A stretch of DNA of 13,302 nucleotides from Thiobacillus sp. UBA6918 (GTDB lineage Bacteria > Pseudomonadota > Gammaproteobacteria > Burkholderiales > Thiobacillaceae): positions 1 to 13,302 of the forward strand of contig DKAU01000144.1 in NCBI GenBank assembly GCA_002450925.1. The letters run 5' to 3'. Below the pieces are notes generated by a model. The model ran no database searches, was not told the origin of the DNA, and saw only the letters and a list, made by a program, of their open reading frames with translations. The position numbers were made by a program, and so were the translations under genes. Below are positions 6,514-13,302 of the stretch, piece after piece (position 1 is the stretch's first letter; every line of letters begins with the position of its first letter).

Positions 6514-7077
6514 GTGATTTCCCCGCTTCAGCGAATAACCATTGTTGTACTTTTTTTGGGCGTGATGTTCGCCATCTTCGAGTTTGCCGGTCTACGGGAC
6601 CACTTCAGTATTGGGTTCTTGCGACAAATAATCCTGGACAACAAGATCAGCGGGCTTTTCATTTTTATCCTGGTGTTTGCGCTAGGCAACTTGATTCAGA
6701 TACCCGGGTGGGTGTTTCTTGCAGCTGCCGTTCTGGAGTTGGGACAAACCTGGGGTGGAATTGCCACGTATATTGCCGCAAGCATTTCCTGTGTGGTCAG
6801 CTTCCTGATCATCCGATTCGTCGGTGGAAACGCACTGCGGCAGCTGAACAACCGAATAGCCGTGAGAACACTCAGGCAACTGGACGCCAATCCGATCATG
6901 AGCATTATATTGTCGAGAGTGTTATTTCAAACCTTGCCGGCCCTCAATTACGCGCTCGCCATGTCAGGCATCAGGTTTCGCCACTATCTGGTTGGTACTC
7001 TGCTGGGGTTGCCGCTACCTATTGCGCTGTATTGCCTGTTTTTTGACTACCTGATCAAGGCGCTTCAAGTGATTTAA
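6514..7077 (+). CDS. TVP38/TMEM64 (DedA-like, VTT domain) membrane protein
   Basis: A 187-residue integral membrane protein with hydrophobic stretches at about 7-26, 45-75, 82-104, 128-150 and 158-185. The pattern of the VTT/SNARE-associated domain is visible: the re-entrant-like GNLIQIPGWVFLAAAVLELG segment (58-77), then LSRVLFQTLPALNYALAMSGI (133-153) with the family's Arg, Pro and Asn, followed by RFRHYLVGTLLGLP. Relatives (DedA, UptA, TMEM41B/VMP1) move or scramble lipids such as undecaprenyl phosphate, or affect membrane-potential homeostasis; which role applies here is unknown. The start is GTG 6514 with AGGTG about six bases upstream. It ends a plus-strand run with mltB and the anti-sigma-like gene. 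Confidence 0.88.
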   Translation: MISPLQRITIVVLFLGVMFAIFEFAGLRDHFSIGFLRQIILDNKISGLFIFILVFALGNLIQIPGWVFLAAAVLELGQTWGGIATYIAASISCVVSFLIIRFVGGNALRQLNNRIAVRTLRQLDANPIMSIILSRVLFQTLPALNYALAMSGIRFRHYLVGTLLGLPLPIALYCLFFDYLIKALQVI

Positions 7078-7164
7078 GCGAGCCGTTACAACAGCCGAAG
7101 CTGACGCCCGGATCAACTTCCCCCCAAGTCTCCTTTTGGCCGATTCCAGAAACTCAGAATCAAC
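7078..7164. other. Convergent intergenic gap, no strong terminator
   Basis: The 87 bases between the TVP38-type gene and the end of glcF hold only weak inverted repeats: GATTC...GAATC at 7142-7160 and CCAA...TTGG near 7127-7140, neither followed by a convincing T-run. No gene is supported here. Confidence 0.5.
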
Positions 7165-8388
7165 CTAAAGGAGTTCCACCCAGTGCCTTACGGGGGTGTT
7201 GGTGCCCGATTGCAAATGATTGAGACAGCCTATGTTGGCGGTAGCGATGATATCGGGGCTGGGTTGACTGAGGTGTCCGAGCTTGCGGTCACGCAGTTGC
7301 GTGGATATTTCTGGTTCCAGCAGAGAGTAGGTGCCGGCGGATCCGCAGCACAAATTGGTTTCGCTGACCGGGTGTAAGGTATGACCAGCAACGGTAAGCA
7401 GTGCTTCGACCACGCCAGTGATTTTTTGCCCGTGCTGAAGCGTGCAGGGTGAATGAAAACTGATTCGCTTTGCTTCACCGGGCCCACGTTTTTGCAGCCA
7501 AGTGCGCAAGGCAGTTTCTTCCTGCAACAGTATTTCGGACAAGTCGCGCGTCAGCTCTGAAACCCGAGCTGCCTTTTCTGCATAGGCGGGATCGTTTTTC
7601 AGGTAGTGCCCGTATTCCTTGACCGTTACCCCGCAACCCGAGGCAGTCATGACGATGGCTTCTGCGCCGGCTTCGATGTGCGGCCACCAGGCATCAATGT
7701 TTCTGCGCATTGCGTCCAGCCCATCTTCCTGAAAATTGAGATGAAAGCTCACTGCGCCACAACAGCCGGCATTGGCTGCCTCGAAAAGGGAGATGCCGAT
7801 GGCATCCAGTACGCGCGTGGCTGCCACATTGATTTGTGGCGCAAGTGCGGGTTGTACGCAGCCGGCAAGTACCAGCATTTTGCGGGCAGGTTGTGTGATG
7901 GAATGCGAGGGCTTGGAAATGGCTGTCGCGGACGAAATCTTGCTGCCAAGCGAAGCGGGCAGGAAGGGTTTTGCCATGCGCCCCAATCTCATCATTCCGC
8001 CGAATAATTTTTGTTGCGGCAGGAATTTGGCCAGTGTCTTGCGCTGCAATTTTTCAGCGAGCGGGCGGTTAACGCTTTGTTCCGCAATCTTGCGACCGAT
8101 GTCGATCAGATGGCCGTATTGCACGCCGGAAGGGCAGGTGGTTTCGCAATTCCGGCAGGTCAGGCAACGATCGAGATGTTTCAGGGTTTTGCTGGTTATG
8201 GCGGCGCCCTCCAGCATCTGCTTCATCAAATAGATGCGGCCACGCGGCGAATCGAGCTCGTCGCCGAGAACCTGGTAGGTAGGGCAGGTGGCAAGACAAA
8301 ATCCACAGTGCACGCAGGCTCGCAGGATACGATCGGCTTCCTGGCCTTCTGGAGTGTTGCGAAAAGATTCGGAAAGTTTCGTCTGCAT
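7165..8388 (-). CDS. glcF: Glycolate dehydrogenase iron-sulfur subunit GlcF
   Basis: A 407-residue electron-transfer subunit that passes electrons from the flavin subunits of glycolate dehydrogenase towards the quinone pool. Two [4Fe-4S] ferredoxin-type motifs are complete: C25-x2-C28-x2-C31-x3-C35 (CVHCGFCLATCP) and C75-x2-C78-x2-C81-x3-C85 (CLTCRNCETTCP). Two CCG-domain copies follow, with GCC G at 208-211 after the AGCVQPALAP segment and LCCGSAG at 346-352 after FHSPCTLQHG. No membrane helix is seen, so it is peripheral. ATG 8388 starts two bases after the glcE stop, indicating coupled translation. It is the last gene of glcDEF, and its length matches E. coli GlcF. High confidence from full motif content plus gene order. 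Confidence 0.96.
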   Translation of the reverse strand: MQTKLSESFRNTPEGQEADRILRACVHCGFCLATCPTYQVLGDELDSPRGRIYLMKQMLEGAAITSKTLKHLDRCLTCRNCETTCPSGVQYGHLIDIGRKIAEQSVNRPLAEKLQRKTLAKFLPQQKLFGGMMRLGRMAKPFLPASLGSKISSATAISKPSHSITQPARKMLVLAGCVQPALAPQINVAATRVLDAIGISLFEAANAGCCGAVSFHLNFQEDGLDAMRRNIDAWWPHIEAGAEAIVMTASGCGVTVKEYGHYLKNDPAYAEKAARVSELTRDLSEILLQEETALRTWLQKRGPGEAKRISFHSPCTLQHGQKITGVVEALLTVAGHTLHPVSETNLCCGSAGTYSLLEPEISTQLRDRKLGHLSQPSPDIIATANIGCLNHLQSGTNTPVRHWVELL

Positions 8389-8390
8389 GC

Positions 8391-9425
8391 TTAAAACGCG
8401 GAATACATCCGCCCCACGTTCAGGATGCCGCGAGGATCGAATTGCTGCTTGAGGCGCCTATGGTATTTCATCAATGCATCCGGCAGAGGGTGGAAGACGT
8501 CAGCCGATTTGTCGCCTGAGTGCAGCGTGGCATGTCCGCCATGCGCGGCGGCACGAGCGCGGATTTCTGATGCGGAAGCGTCGCTCTTCAGCCAGCGTTC
8601 GGCACCCCCCCAGTTGATGAAATGCTTGCCGCGCAGATTCAGTGAAGGTGTGGTTGAAGGCAACGACAGTCGCCATAGCGGCACATCATCCTGAAAAAAG
8701 GCGGCAGTATGGTCGCGCAAGCCTTTCCAGAACTCTGCGCCGCGATCGTGTATTTCTCCGCCAAGTTTGGCGTGTGCTGCTTGTACTGTGCTTTCGGCGC
8801 CGGAGAGGCGAATGGTCAGTACGCCGGATAACCATGCTGAAGCAGAAAGAGGTAGAGGTTTCCCGGCCCATTCGTTCATGCGCTGCAGGGCTTCGGCTTC
8901 GCCGCATTCGAATTGCAGCGTCATTTCGCTTTGAGGTTTGGGCAGCACCTTGAGCGAAGCCTGCATGAGGACACCTAGGGTGCCGAGCGCGCCTACCATC
9001 AGACGCGAGACATCATAGCCTGCCACATTCTTGATGACTTGCCCGCCGAATTTGAGAAGCTGGCCGTTGCCGTCGAGGACATCTATCCCAAGCACGAAAT
9101 CACGTGCAGAGCCTGCATAGGGCCGGCGAGGCCCGGAGAAGCCGCAAGCAAGGGTGCCGCCAAGTGTGGAGCCAGAGCCAAAATGGGGAGGCTCAAATGC
9201 CAGCATTTGGCGGTGTTGTGCGAGCAGGGCTTCGATTTCAGCAAGCGGCGTACCGCAACGCGCAGTCAAAACCAGTTCACCCGGTTCGTAACTGACGATG
9301 CCGGTGTTGGAAGAAACATCCAGCACTTCGCCTTTGGTGTCTTCACCATGCCAGTTCTTGGTGCCACCGCCACGGATGATGAGCGGGCTCTCTGCTGCAT
9401 GGATGCGATCGATGATCTCTTGCAT
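8391..9425 (-). CDS. glcE: Glycolate dehydrogenase FAD-binding subunit GlcE
   Basis: A 344-residue flavin subunit of glycolate dehydrogenase. It carries an FAD-binding PCMH-type domain with IIRGGGTKNWHG (16-27), GSGSTLGGTLACGFSGPRRP (83-102) and GGQVIKNVAGYDVSRLMVGALGTLG (127-151, key residues only named here), and ends with the FDPRGILNVGRM signature. It lacks the large C-terminal oxidase domain of GlcD, as expected for the short partner. All three Glc subunits are needed for activity in E. coli. The start ATG 9425 overlaps the glcD stop by one base (TAATG), and glcF begins two bases after its end. A complete, ordinary member of the family. Confidence 0.95.
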   Translation of the reverse strand: MQEIIDRIHAAESPLIIRGGGTKNWHGEDTKGEVLDVSSNTGIVSYEPGELVLTARCGTPLAEIEALLAQHRQMLAFEPPHFGSGSTLGGTLACGFSGPRRPYAGSARDFVLGIDVLDGNGQLLKFGGQVIKNVAGYDVSRLMVGALGTLGVLMQASLKVLPKPQSEMTLQFECGEAEALQRMNEWAGKPLPLSASAWLSGVLTIRLSGAESTVQAAHAKLGGEIHDRGAEFWKGLRDHTAAFFQDDVPLWRLSLPSTTPSLNLRGKHFINWGGAERWLKSDASASEIRARAAAHGGHATLHSGDKSADVFHPLPDALMKYHRRLKQQFDPRGILNVGRMYSAF

Positions 9426-10879
9426 TAGAACCTCGGCAGCTCGGGGAAGGGCAGTTTGCCCCCCGCAACATGCATGGCACCATACTCGGCACAGCGATGA
9501 AGCGTGGGTACTGCCTTTCCGGGGTTGAGCAAGGCGTTTTCATCGAAGCAAGCCTTGACGCCATGGAAGGCGAGTAGCTCGGGGGCCCCGAACTGCACGC
9601 ACATCTGGTTGATTTTTTCGACACCGACACCATGCTCCCCGGTGATGGTGCCGCCATGCTCCACACACAGCTCCAGGATGTCTGCGCCGAGCCGCTCGGC
9701 TTTTTCCCAGGCATCGGGCTGGTTTGCGTCGTACAGGATCAACGGGTGCAGATTGCCGTCGCCCGCATGGAAAACGTTGGCAACGGGCAAGGCGTACTCT
9801 GCGGAAAGTTCGGTGATGCGTTTTAGAACGGCGGGCAGTGCTTTTCTGGGGATGGTGCCGTCCATGCAGTAATAATCAGGCGCCAGACGGCCAACGGCCG
9901 GGAAGGCGGCTTTGCGGCCGGCCCAGAATTTTTTCTGCTCGGCTTCGTCGCGCGCGGTGCGAACTTCGGTGGCCCCTGATGCAAGCAGGACATCGCGGAC
10001 ACGCATCACGTCTTCAGATACTTCTTCCTGTGTGCCGTCGACTTCAACCAGCAAGATGGCCATCGCATCGAGAGGATAGCCAGCTCCGGCGTAGGCTTCG
10101 GCAGCCTCGATTGCCAGCTTGTCCATCATCTCCAGACCCGCAGGAAGCACGCCGCCGGAAATGATTGCGCCGACAGCCGAGCCGGCTTTTTCGACATCAT
10201 CAAACGCCGCAAGCAAAACCTGGGTGCGCTCCGGCTTGGGTAGAAGCTTCACTGAAATTTCCAGGGTCACGGCCAGCATGCCTTCAGAGCCAGTCATCAA
10301 GGCGAGCAAGTCGTATCCGGGCGAATCCAGTGCTTCCGAGCCAATGACCATTTCTTCGCCGTCGATGGTCAGCACACGGATGGACAGCACGTTGTGCACG
10401 GTAAGGCCATATTTCAGGCAATGAACACCGCCGGAGTTTTCGGCCACGTTGCCGCCGATAGTGCAGGCGATTTGCGAAGAGGGGTCTGGGGCGTAGTAAA
10501 GCCCGTATGCCGCAGCGGCTTCGGAAATGGCAAGATTGCGCACGCCGGGTTGAACCCTTGCTGTCCTGGCCAAGGGGTCGATATCCAGAATTCGGTTGAA
10601 CTTGGTCATGGCCAGCAGCACAGCACCGTCCACCGGCAGCGCGCCGCCCGAGACACCGGTGCCGGCACCGCGAAATACCACCGGTGTGCCGGTTTCGCGG
10701 CAAATGGCCAGCAGCTGTTTCACCTGTTCTTCGGTTTCTGGCAGCGCCACCACATCCGGCGTGTTGCGGAACGCGGTCAGGCCATCGGTCTCGAATGGCT
10801 TCAAATCTTCTCGCGCCAGAAGAAGGGAGTGTGGCGGCAGGATGGCTTGCAGGTGGCGGACCACTTCGTTGGAAATCAT
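9425..10879 (-). CDS. glcD: Glycolate dehydrogenase catalytic subunit GlcD
   Basis: A 484-residue FAD-linked 2-hydroxy-acid dehydrogenase subunit that oxidises glycolate to glyoxylate. The FAD-binding PCMH domain (about 43-222) contains FRGAGTGVSGGAL (69-81) and PDPSSQIACTIGGNVAENSGG (131-151, the pyrophosphate-binding loop), and the C-terminal FAD-oxidase domain has NVFHAGDGNLHP and ITGEHGVGVEK with their conserved histidines. Glyoxylate can then enter the glycerate or malate routes; in autotrophs the substrate comes from dephosphorylated 2-phosphoglycolate. First gene of glcD-glcE-glcF. ATG 10879 has no Shine-Dalgarno sequence, and a TAGAAT box ends only six bases upstream, so the mRNA may be leaderless. 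No glcC regulator or glcB malate synthase is adjacent. Confidence 0.95.
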   Translation of the reverse strand: MISNEVVRHLQAILPPHSLLLAREDLKPFETDGLTAFRNTPDVVALPETEEQVKQLLAICRETGTPVVFRGAGTGVSGGALPVDGAVLLAMTKFNRILDIDPLARTARVQPGVRNLAISEAAAAYGLYYAPDPSSQIACTIGGNVAENSGGVHCLKYGLTVHNVLSIRVLTIDGEEMVIGSEALDSPGYDLLALMTGSEGMLAVTLEISVKLLPKPERTQVLLAAFDDVEKAGSAVGAIISGGVLPAGLEMMDKLAIEAAEAYAGAGYPLDAMAILLVEVDGTQEEVSEDVMRVRDVLLASGATEVRTARDEAEQKKFWAGRKAAFPAVGRLAPDYYCMDGTIPRKALPAVLKRITELSAEYALPVANVFHAGDGNLHPLILYDANQPDAWEKAERLGADILELCVEHGGTITGEHGVGVEKINQMCVQFGAPELLAFHGVKACFDENALLNPGKAVPTLHRCAEYGAMHVAGGKLPFPELPRF

Positions 10880-10885
10880 GTCGGC

Positions 10886-10891
10886 ATTCTA
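10886..10891 (-). promoter_or_regulatory. Candidate -10 box of glcDEF
   Basis: Minus-strand TAGAAT (five of six matches to TATAAT) ends six bases before ATG 10879, which would place the transcription start at or next to the start codon. No clear -35 hexamer is present, so a regulator or a different promoter may be used. Confidence 0.35.
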
Positions 10892-10916
10892 AGCTATCTG
10901 TTCAGACGGGAACCCT

Positions 10917-10925
10917 TGCTAGAAT
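10917..10925 (+). promoter_or_regulatory. Candidate extended -10 promoter of the AI-2E gene
   Basis: TGCTAGAAT fits the extended -10 form TGnTATAAT with one mismatch. Transcription would start near 10932, leaving about 15 bases that include the ribosome-binding site TAGGAG at 10935-10940. The -35 match is poor, which extended -10 promoters tolerate. The whole divergent gap to glcD is only 67 bases. Confidence 0.45.
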
Positions 10926-10946
10926 CGAGGGAAATAGGAGACTTTG

Positions 10947-11960
10947 ATGTCCACCGCCGACACAAAATATGAATTTACTGCCTGGGGCCTGATGGCTGCA
11001 GCACTGTTTTTCACCTTGAAGGCGAAACTGCTTCCTGCGCTGCTTGCTGGCTTGCTGGTATACGAGCTCGTCGTCATGCTTTCCCCCCGCTTTGTAAGCA
11101 ACAAGCTTTCTCACAGCCGAGCCAAGATGGTCGTCGTGGCGCTTATTTCCGCAACTGTCCTTAGCGTGCTCATCGGTGGTGTCGTTGGTGCGGTGGCTTA
11201 CTACAAGGCCGAAGGCGGCAGCTACGCCGCGCTGCTCAAGAACATGGCGGAAGTCATAGAGAATTCGCGTAGCCTGCTGCCCCCATGGGTGGCGGAGTAT
11301 TTGCCCCAGGGAGACGAATCGCAGATTCGTGCGACGCTTTCCGAATGGCTGCGTGCGCACGCCCAGGAAATCAAGACGTTCGGTGGAACAGCGGGCCATG
11401 TTCTCGCCATGGTGGTGATCGGCCTCATCGTCGGTTCCTTCGTGGCATTGAACGAGGGGCGGCAAAAGCATTTGCTTGGCCCGCTTGCGCAGGCGATGTC
11501 GGATCGGGTCAATCATCTTGGCCAGGCCTTCCGCTGCGTAGTCTTTGCCCAGGTGCGCATATCCCTGCTCAATACTGTGCTCACGGGGCTGTATCTGGCG
11601 GTGGTGCTGCCATCAATGGGTGTTGAGTTGCCATTTATCAAAACCATGATCATCATTACTTTTGTGGTGGGTTTGATGCCGGTATTGGGCAATCTGATAT
11701 CCAACACCGTCATTGTCATCATTTCCTTCAATCATTCATTGCAAATAGCATTTGCTTCATTGGCATTTCTGGTCGTCATCCACAAGCTTGAGTACTTTGT
11801 GAATGCGCGCATCATCGGTGGCCAGATCAAGGCCTACACGTGGGAACTGCTAACAGCCATGCTGGTCATGGAGGCGGCTTTTGGCGTGGCGGGTGTTATC
11901 GCAGCGCCGGTGTTCTACGCATATCTCAAGCGTGAGCTCTACGATAAAAATCTGATCTGA
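10947..11960 (+). CDS. AI-2E / PerM family membrane transporter
   Basis: A 337-residue polytopic inner-membrane protein. Hydrophobic segments lie at about 12-23, 28-46, 60-84, 149-168, 206-224, 232-260, 266-283 and 300-325, with a large loop between the third and fourth (about 87-147), the layout of AI-2E proteins. The C-terminal half is the most typical: ITFVVGLMPVLGNLISNT, then HKLEYFVNARIIGGQI and the LVMEAAFGVAGVIAAPVFYAYLK ending (key words only). Members include TqsA, proposed to export autoinducer-2, and sodium/proton antiporters, so substrate cannot be assigned. The start is ATG 10947 behind TAGGAG; an adjacent TTG at 10944 is less likely. The last 35 bases overlap the convergent kinase gene. 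Confidence 0.88.
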   Translation: MSTADTKYEFTAWGLMAAALFFTLKAKLLPALLAGLLVYELVVMLSPRFVSNKLSHSRAKMVVVALISATVLSVLIGGVVGAVAYYKAEGGSYAALLKNMAEVIENSRSLLPPWVAEYLPQGDESQIRATLSEWLRAHAQEIKTFGGTAGHVLAMVVIGLIVGSFVALNEGRQKHLLGPLAQAMSDRVNHLGQAFRCVVFAQVRISLLNTVLTGLYLAVVLPSMGVELPFIKTMIIITFVVGLMPVLGNLISNTVIVIISFNHSLQIAFASLAFLVVIHKLEYFVNARIIGGQIKAYTWELLTAMLVMEAAFGVAGVIAAPVFYAYLKRELYDKNLI

Positions 11961-13287
11961 TCTTGTTCGCTGCCGGCTCGCTCAGTCTCGTGTAGGCAGT
12001 AGCCAGAGCAAACTCATCACCGACGTTGCCTGGGAATACCACAACAGGCAGACCTGGATAACGCGGATGATCATCAGGACATTTAACTACCGAGCAGCCT
12101 GGCAGAATCTGCCCTAGTACCCGAGATGCTTTCAGTGCCAAACCAACAGACAGCACATCGTTGGAAGTAATGCCACCCTTGCTGACTAAAAAGCCGAGCG
12201 TGTGGGGCAACTGCTTCACGATATCCATCAAGGTTCCGGATACCTGAGTGCCAAACTCCAGCCGCTCCTGCTGGCTGCCGAACTGCCGCTCAACTCTGCT
12301 GGTATAGATGACAGGCGTGAGTCCCTTATCGTGCAGGGCCGAAGCATCATTGACTGCTTGCTGCACGATAGCTGCGCGTTCCTGTGGCAGGCGGCTGACA
12401 TCGATTTCCAGCGCAGCAATGCCGGACATCTTTAAAAGCTGTTCAAGCTGTGACGTCGTCTTTTTAACATGCGAGCCAACAATGATTGCGCCGGGTTTGC
12501 CGTCCCGCACAAATTCTGACATGTCTTCCGCTGCAACGGGTTGTGGCCCGAGTCGTGCCAATGCGGTCAGCAGGGAGGCGGCACTGCGGAACAGGAAGCG
12601 CTTCCCTTCGGACGCGGCGTCCTTGAGTTGCGCGGCGAAGTGATTCAGGTCATTTTGGGTTTCAGCATCCACCACACAGCAGGCATTGTTGCCAAGCGCC
12701 AGAAGCCGAGGCAGCGAGTCGCCGCGCACATCATCCAGAAGAAAGCGCTGCACCGTGTTTGCATGAATTCGTCCGGCAGTTTTTTCTTCCACGTAATCCG
12801 GCAGGTAACTGTGCCTGTAACCAAACACCGAGTCTTTGGCGAATTCGGTTTCGTGCACCGGCACTGGTTTTTCATCCACCATCAGGTAGTGAATGCTGTC
12901 GCGGGTGATGCGGCCGCCCTCGAAAAAAGCCGGGACCAGAAAATGTGCATCGAAAGGGCCAAGCGTTTCCGCGATGACATCGGTTTCCACCGGGTAATGC
13001 CCGCGCAGGGTAGAGTCGGAGCGACTCACCAAGATGGGGTTGATCGCCTGTCCTTCTGCAGCCATCCTGTCGAGCGCCGTGCGCAGGTTTAGGCAGATCT
13101 CGCGCGTGACGCTCGCAGCTGAATCCGCATCCATGCCGCGGGTGTTGGAGAGGACGAAGAACAGCGGCGAGCTGTCCTTCAATCCCTGCATGAGCGTGTC
13201 CGTATCCCAGCGGGTCAGCAGCAGACAGCCGTGAACCGTTTGCGAGCCGGTAGGATCGTCATCGATGACGATGATCTTGCTGTCCAT
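11926..13287 (-). CDS. Four-carbon acid sugar kinase family protein (DUF1537)
   Basis: A 453-residue two-domain kinase of the DUF1537 family, whose studied members phosphorylate threonate, erythronate or 3-oxo-tetronates with ATP. The N-terminal sugar-acid domain has DDDPTGSQT (9-17 within VIDDDPTGSQTVHG), SRSDSTLRGH (88-97) and PAFFEGGR (119-126). The C-terminal nucleotide-binding domain has IIVGSHVKKTTSQ (268-280), VSKGGITSND (368-377) and VVFPGNVGDE (416-425). The DDDPTG form differs from the ADDLTGA form of the characterised enzymes and marks a separate branch whose substrate I do not know. ATG 13287 follows a GGGG-containing weak ribosome-binding site after a TAA triplet, perhaps the end of an upstream gene beyond the window. 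No aldolase or dehydrogenase partner is in view. Confidence 0.87.
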   Translation of the reverse strand: MDSKIIVIDDDPTGSQTVHGCLLLTRWDTDTLMQGLKDSSPLFFVLSNTRGMDADSAASVTREICLNLRTALDRMAAEGQAINPILVSRSDSTLRGHYPVETDVIAETLGPFDAHFLVPAFFEGGRITRDSIHYLMVDEKPVPVHETEFAKDSVFGYRHSYLPDYVEEKTAGRIHANTVQRFLLDDVRGDSLPRLLALGNNACCVVDAETQNDLNHFAAQLKDAASEGKRFLFRSAASLLTALARLGPQPVAAEDMSEFVRDGKPGAIIVGSHVKKTTSQLEQLLKMSGIAALEIDVSRLPQERAAIVQQAVNDASALHDKGLTPVIYTSRVERQFGSQQERLEFGTQVSGTLMDIVKQLPHTLGFLVSKGGITSNDVLSVGLALKASRVLGQILPGCSVVKCPDDHPRYPGLPVVVFPGNVGDEFALATAYTRLSEPAANKIRSDFYRRAHA

Positions 13288-13302
13288 GGTTTACCCCAGC
13301 AT

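Noticed and set aside
7142..7160. GATTC...GAATC repeat as a terminator for glcF
   Set aside because: An A/T-rich five-base-pair stem with a loop of nine bases and no following T-run is too weak.
10902..11516. 204-codon minus-strand frame opposite the AI-2E gene
   Set aside because: The product is charged and His/Arg-rich without domain features, while the plus-strand frame has proper membrane segments and a ribosome-binding site.
12541..13092. 183-codon plus-strand frame opposite the DUF1537 gene
   Set aside because: The kinase motifs on the minus strand account for the region; the opposite frame has no recognisable features.
1..13302. Mobile elements, CRISPR arrays, tRNA or rRNA genes, toxin-antitoxin or defence modules
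   Set aside because: No transposase, integrase, direct-repeat array or RNA-gene signature was seen on either strand; gene spacing and protein families look like ordinary chromosome.

Overview
The window looks like an ordinary chromosomal stretch of a Gram-negative proteobacterium, most likely a betaproteobacterium. The grounds are protein style, moderately high GC, the argS / SPOR-domain gene / dsbA run with tight stop-start junctions, and a complete glcD-glcE-glcF set. The assignment is from gene content and recognisable motifs only; no marker gene such as rRNA is present. There are no tRNA or rRNA genes, insertion sequences, integrases, CRISPR arrays or obvious horizontally acquired blocks.

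Layout. (1) 1-280: a short plus-strand gene for a probable single-pass membrane peptide, closed by a strong hairpin terminator shared with the convergent gene. (2) 281-4694, all minus strand: argS, then a membrane-anchored SPOR-domain protein, a DsbA-type periplasmic thiol oxidoreductase and a short-chain dehydrogenase, with junctions of 0, -4 and +4 bases, so almost certainly one transcript. A NarL/FixJ-type response regulator follows 67 bases later and probably has its own promoter. The argS leader has a perfect TATAAT -10 box and a terminator-like hairpin just before the start codon. (3) 4867-7077, plus strand, divergent from argS: a MltB-type lytic transglycosylase, a small zinc-binding anti-sigma-like protein with no sigma gene beside it, and a TVP38/DedA-type membrane protein. 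(4) 7165-10879, minus strand: glcD, glcE and glcF, encoding the three-subunit glycolate dehydrogenase, with a 1-base overlap and a 2-base gap. (5) 10947-11960, plus strand: an AI-2E/PerM-family membrane protein whose 3' end overlaps the next gene tail to tail. (6) 11926-13287, minus strand: a DUF1537-type acid-sugar kinase.

Functionally the left half is about the envelope: peptidoglycan binding (SPOR), peptidoglycan cleavage (MltB), disulfide formation (DsbA) and membrane proteins, attached to the housekeeping argS. The right half is two-carbon and possibly four-carbon acid metabolism: glycolate oxidation to glyoxylate, plus a sugar-acid kinase. Glycolate oxidation would fit an autotroph salvaging phosphoglycolate, but no Calvin-cycle gene is in view.

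I found no clear undescribed system. The items most worth a second look are the terminator-like argS leader, the orphan zinc anti-sigma-like gene with a 4-base overlap to an unrecognised 56-codon frame, the membrane peptide next to a kinase-less response regulator, and the DUF1537 protein with a DDDPTGSQT nucleophile-side motif.
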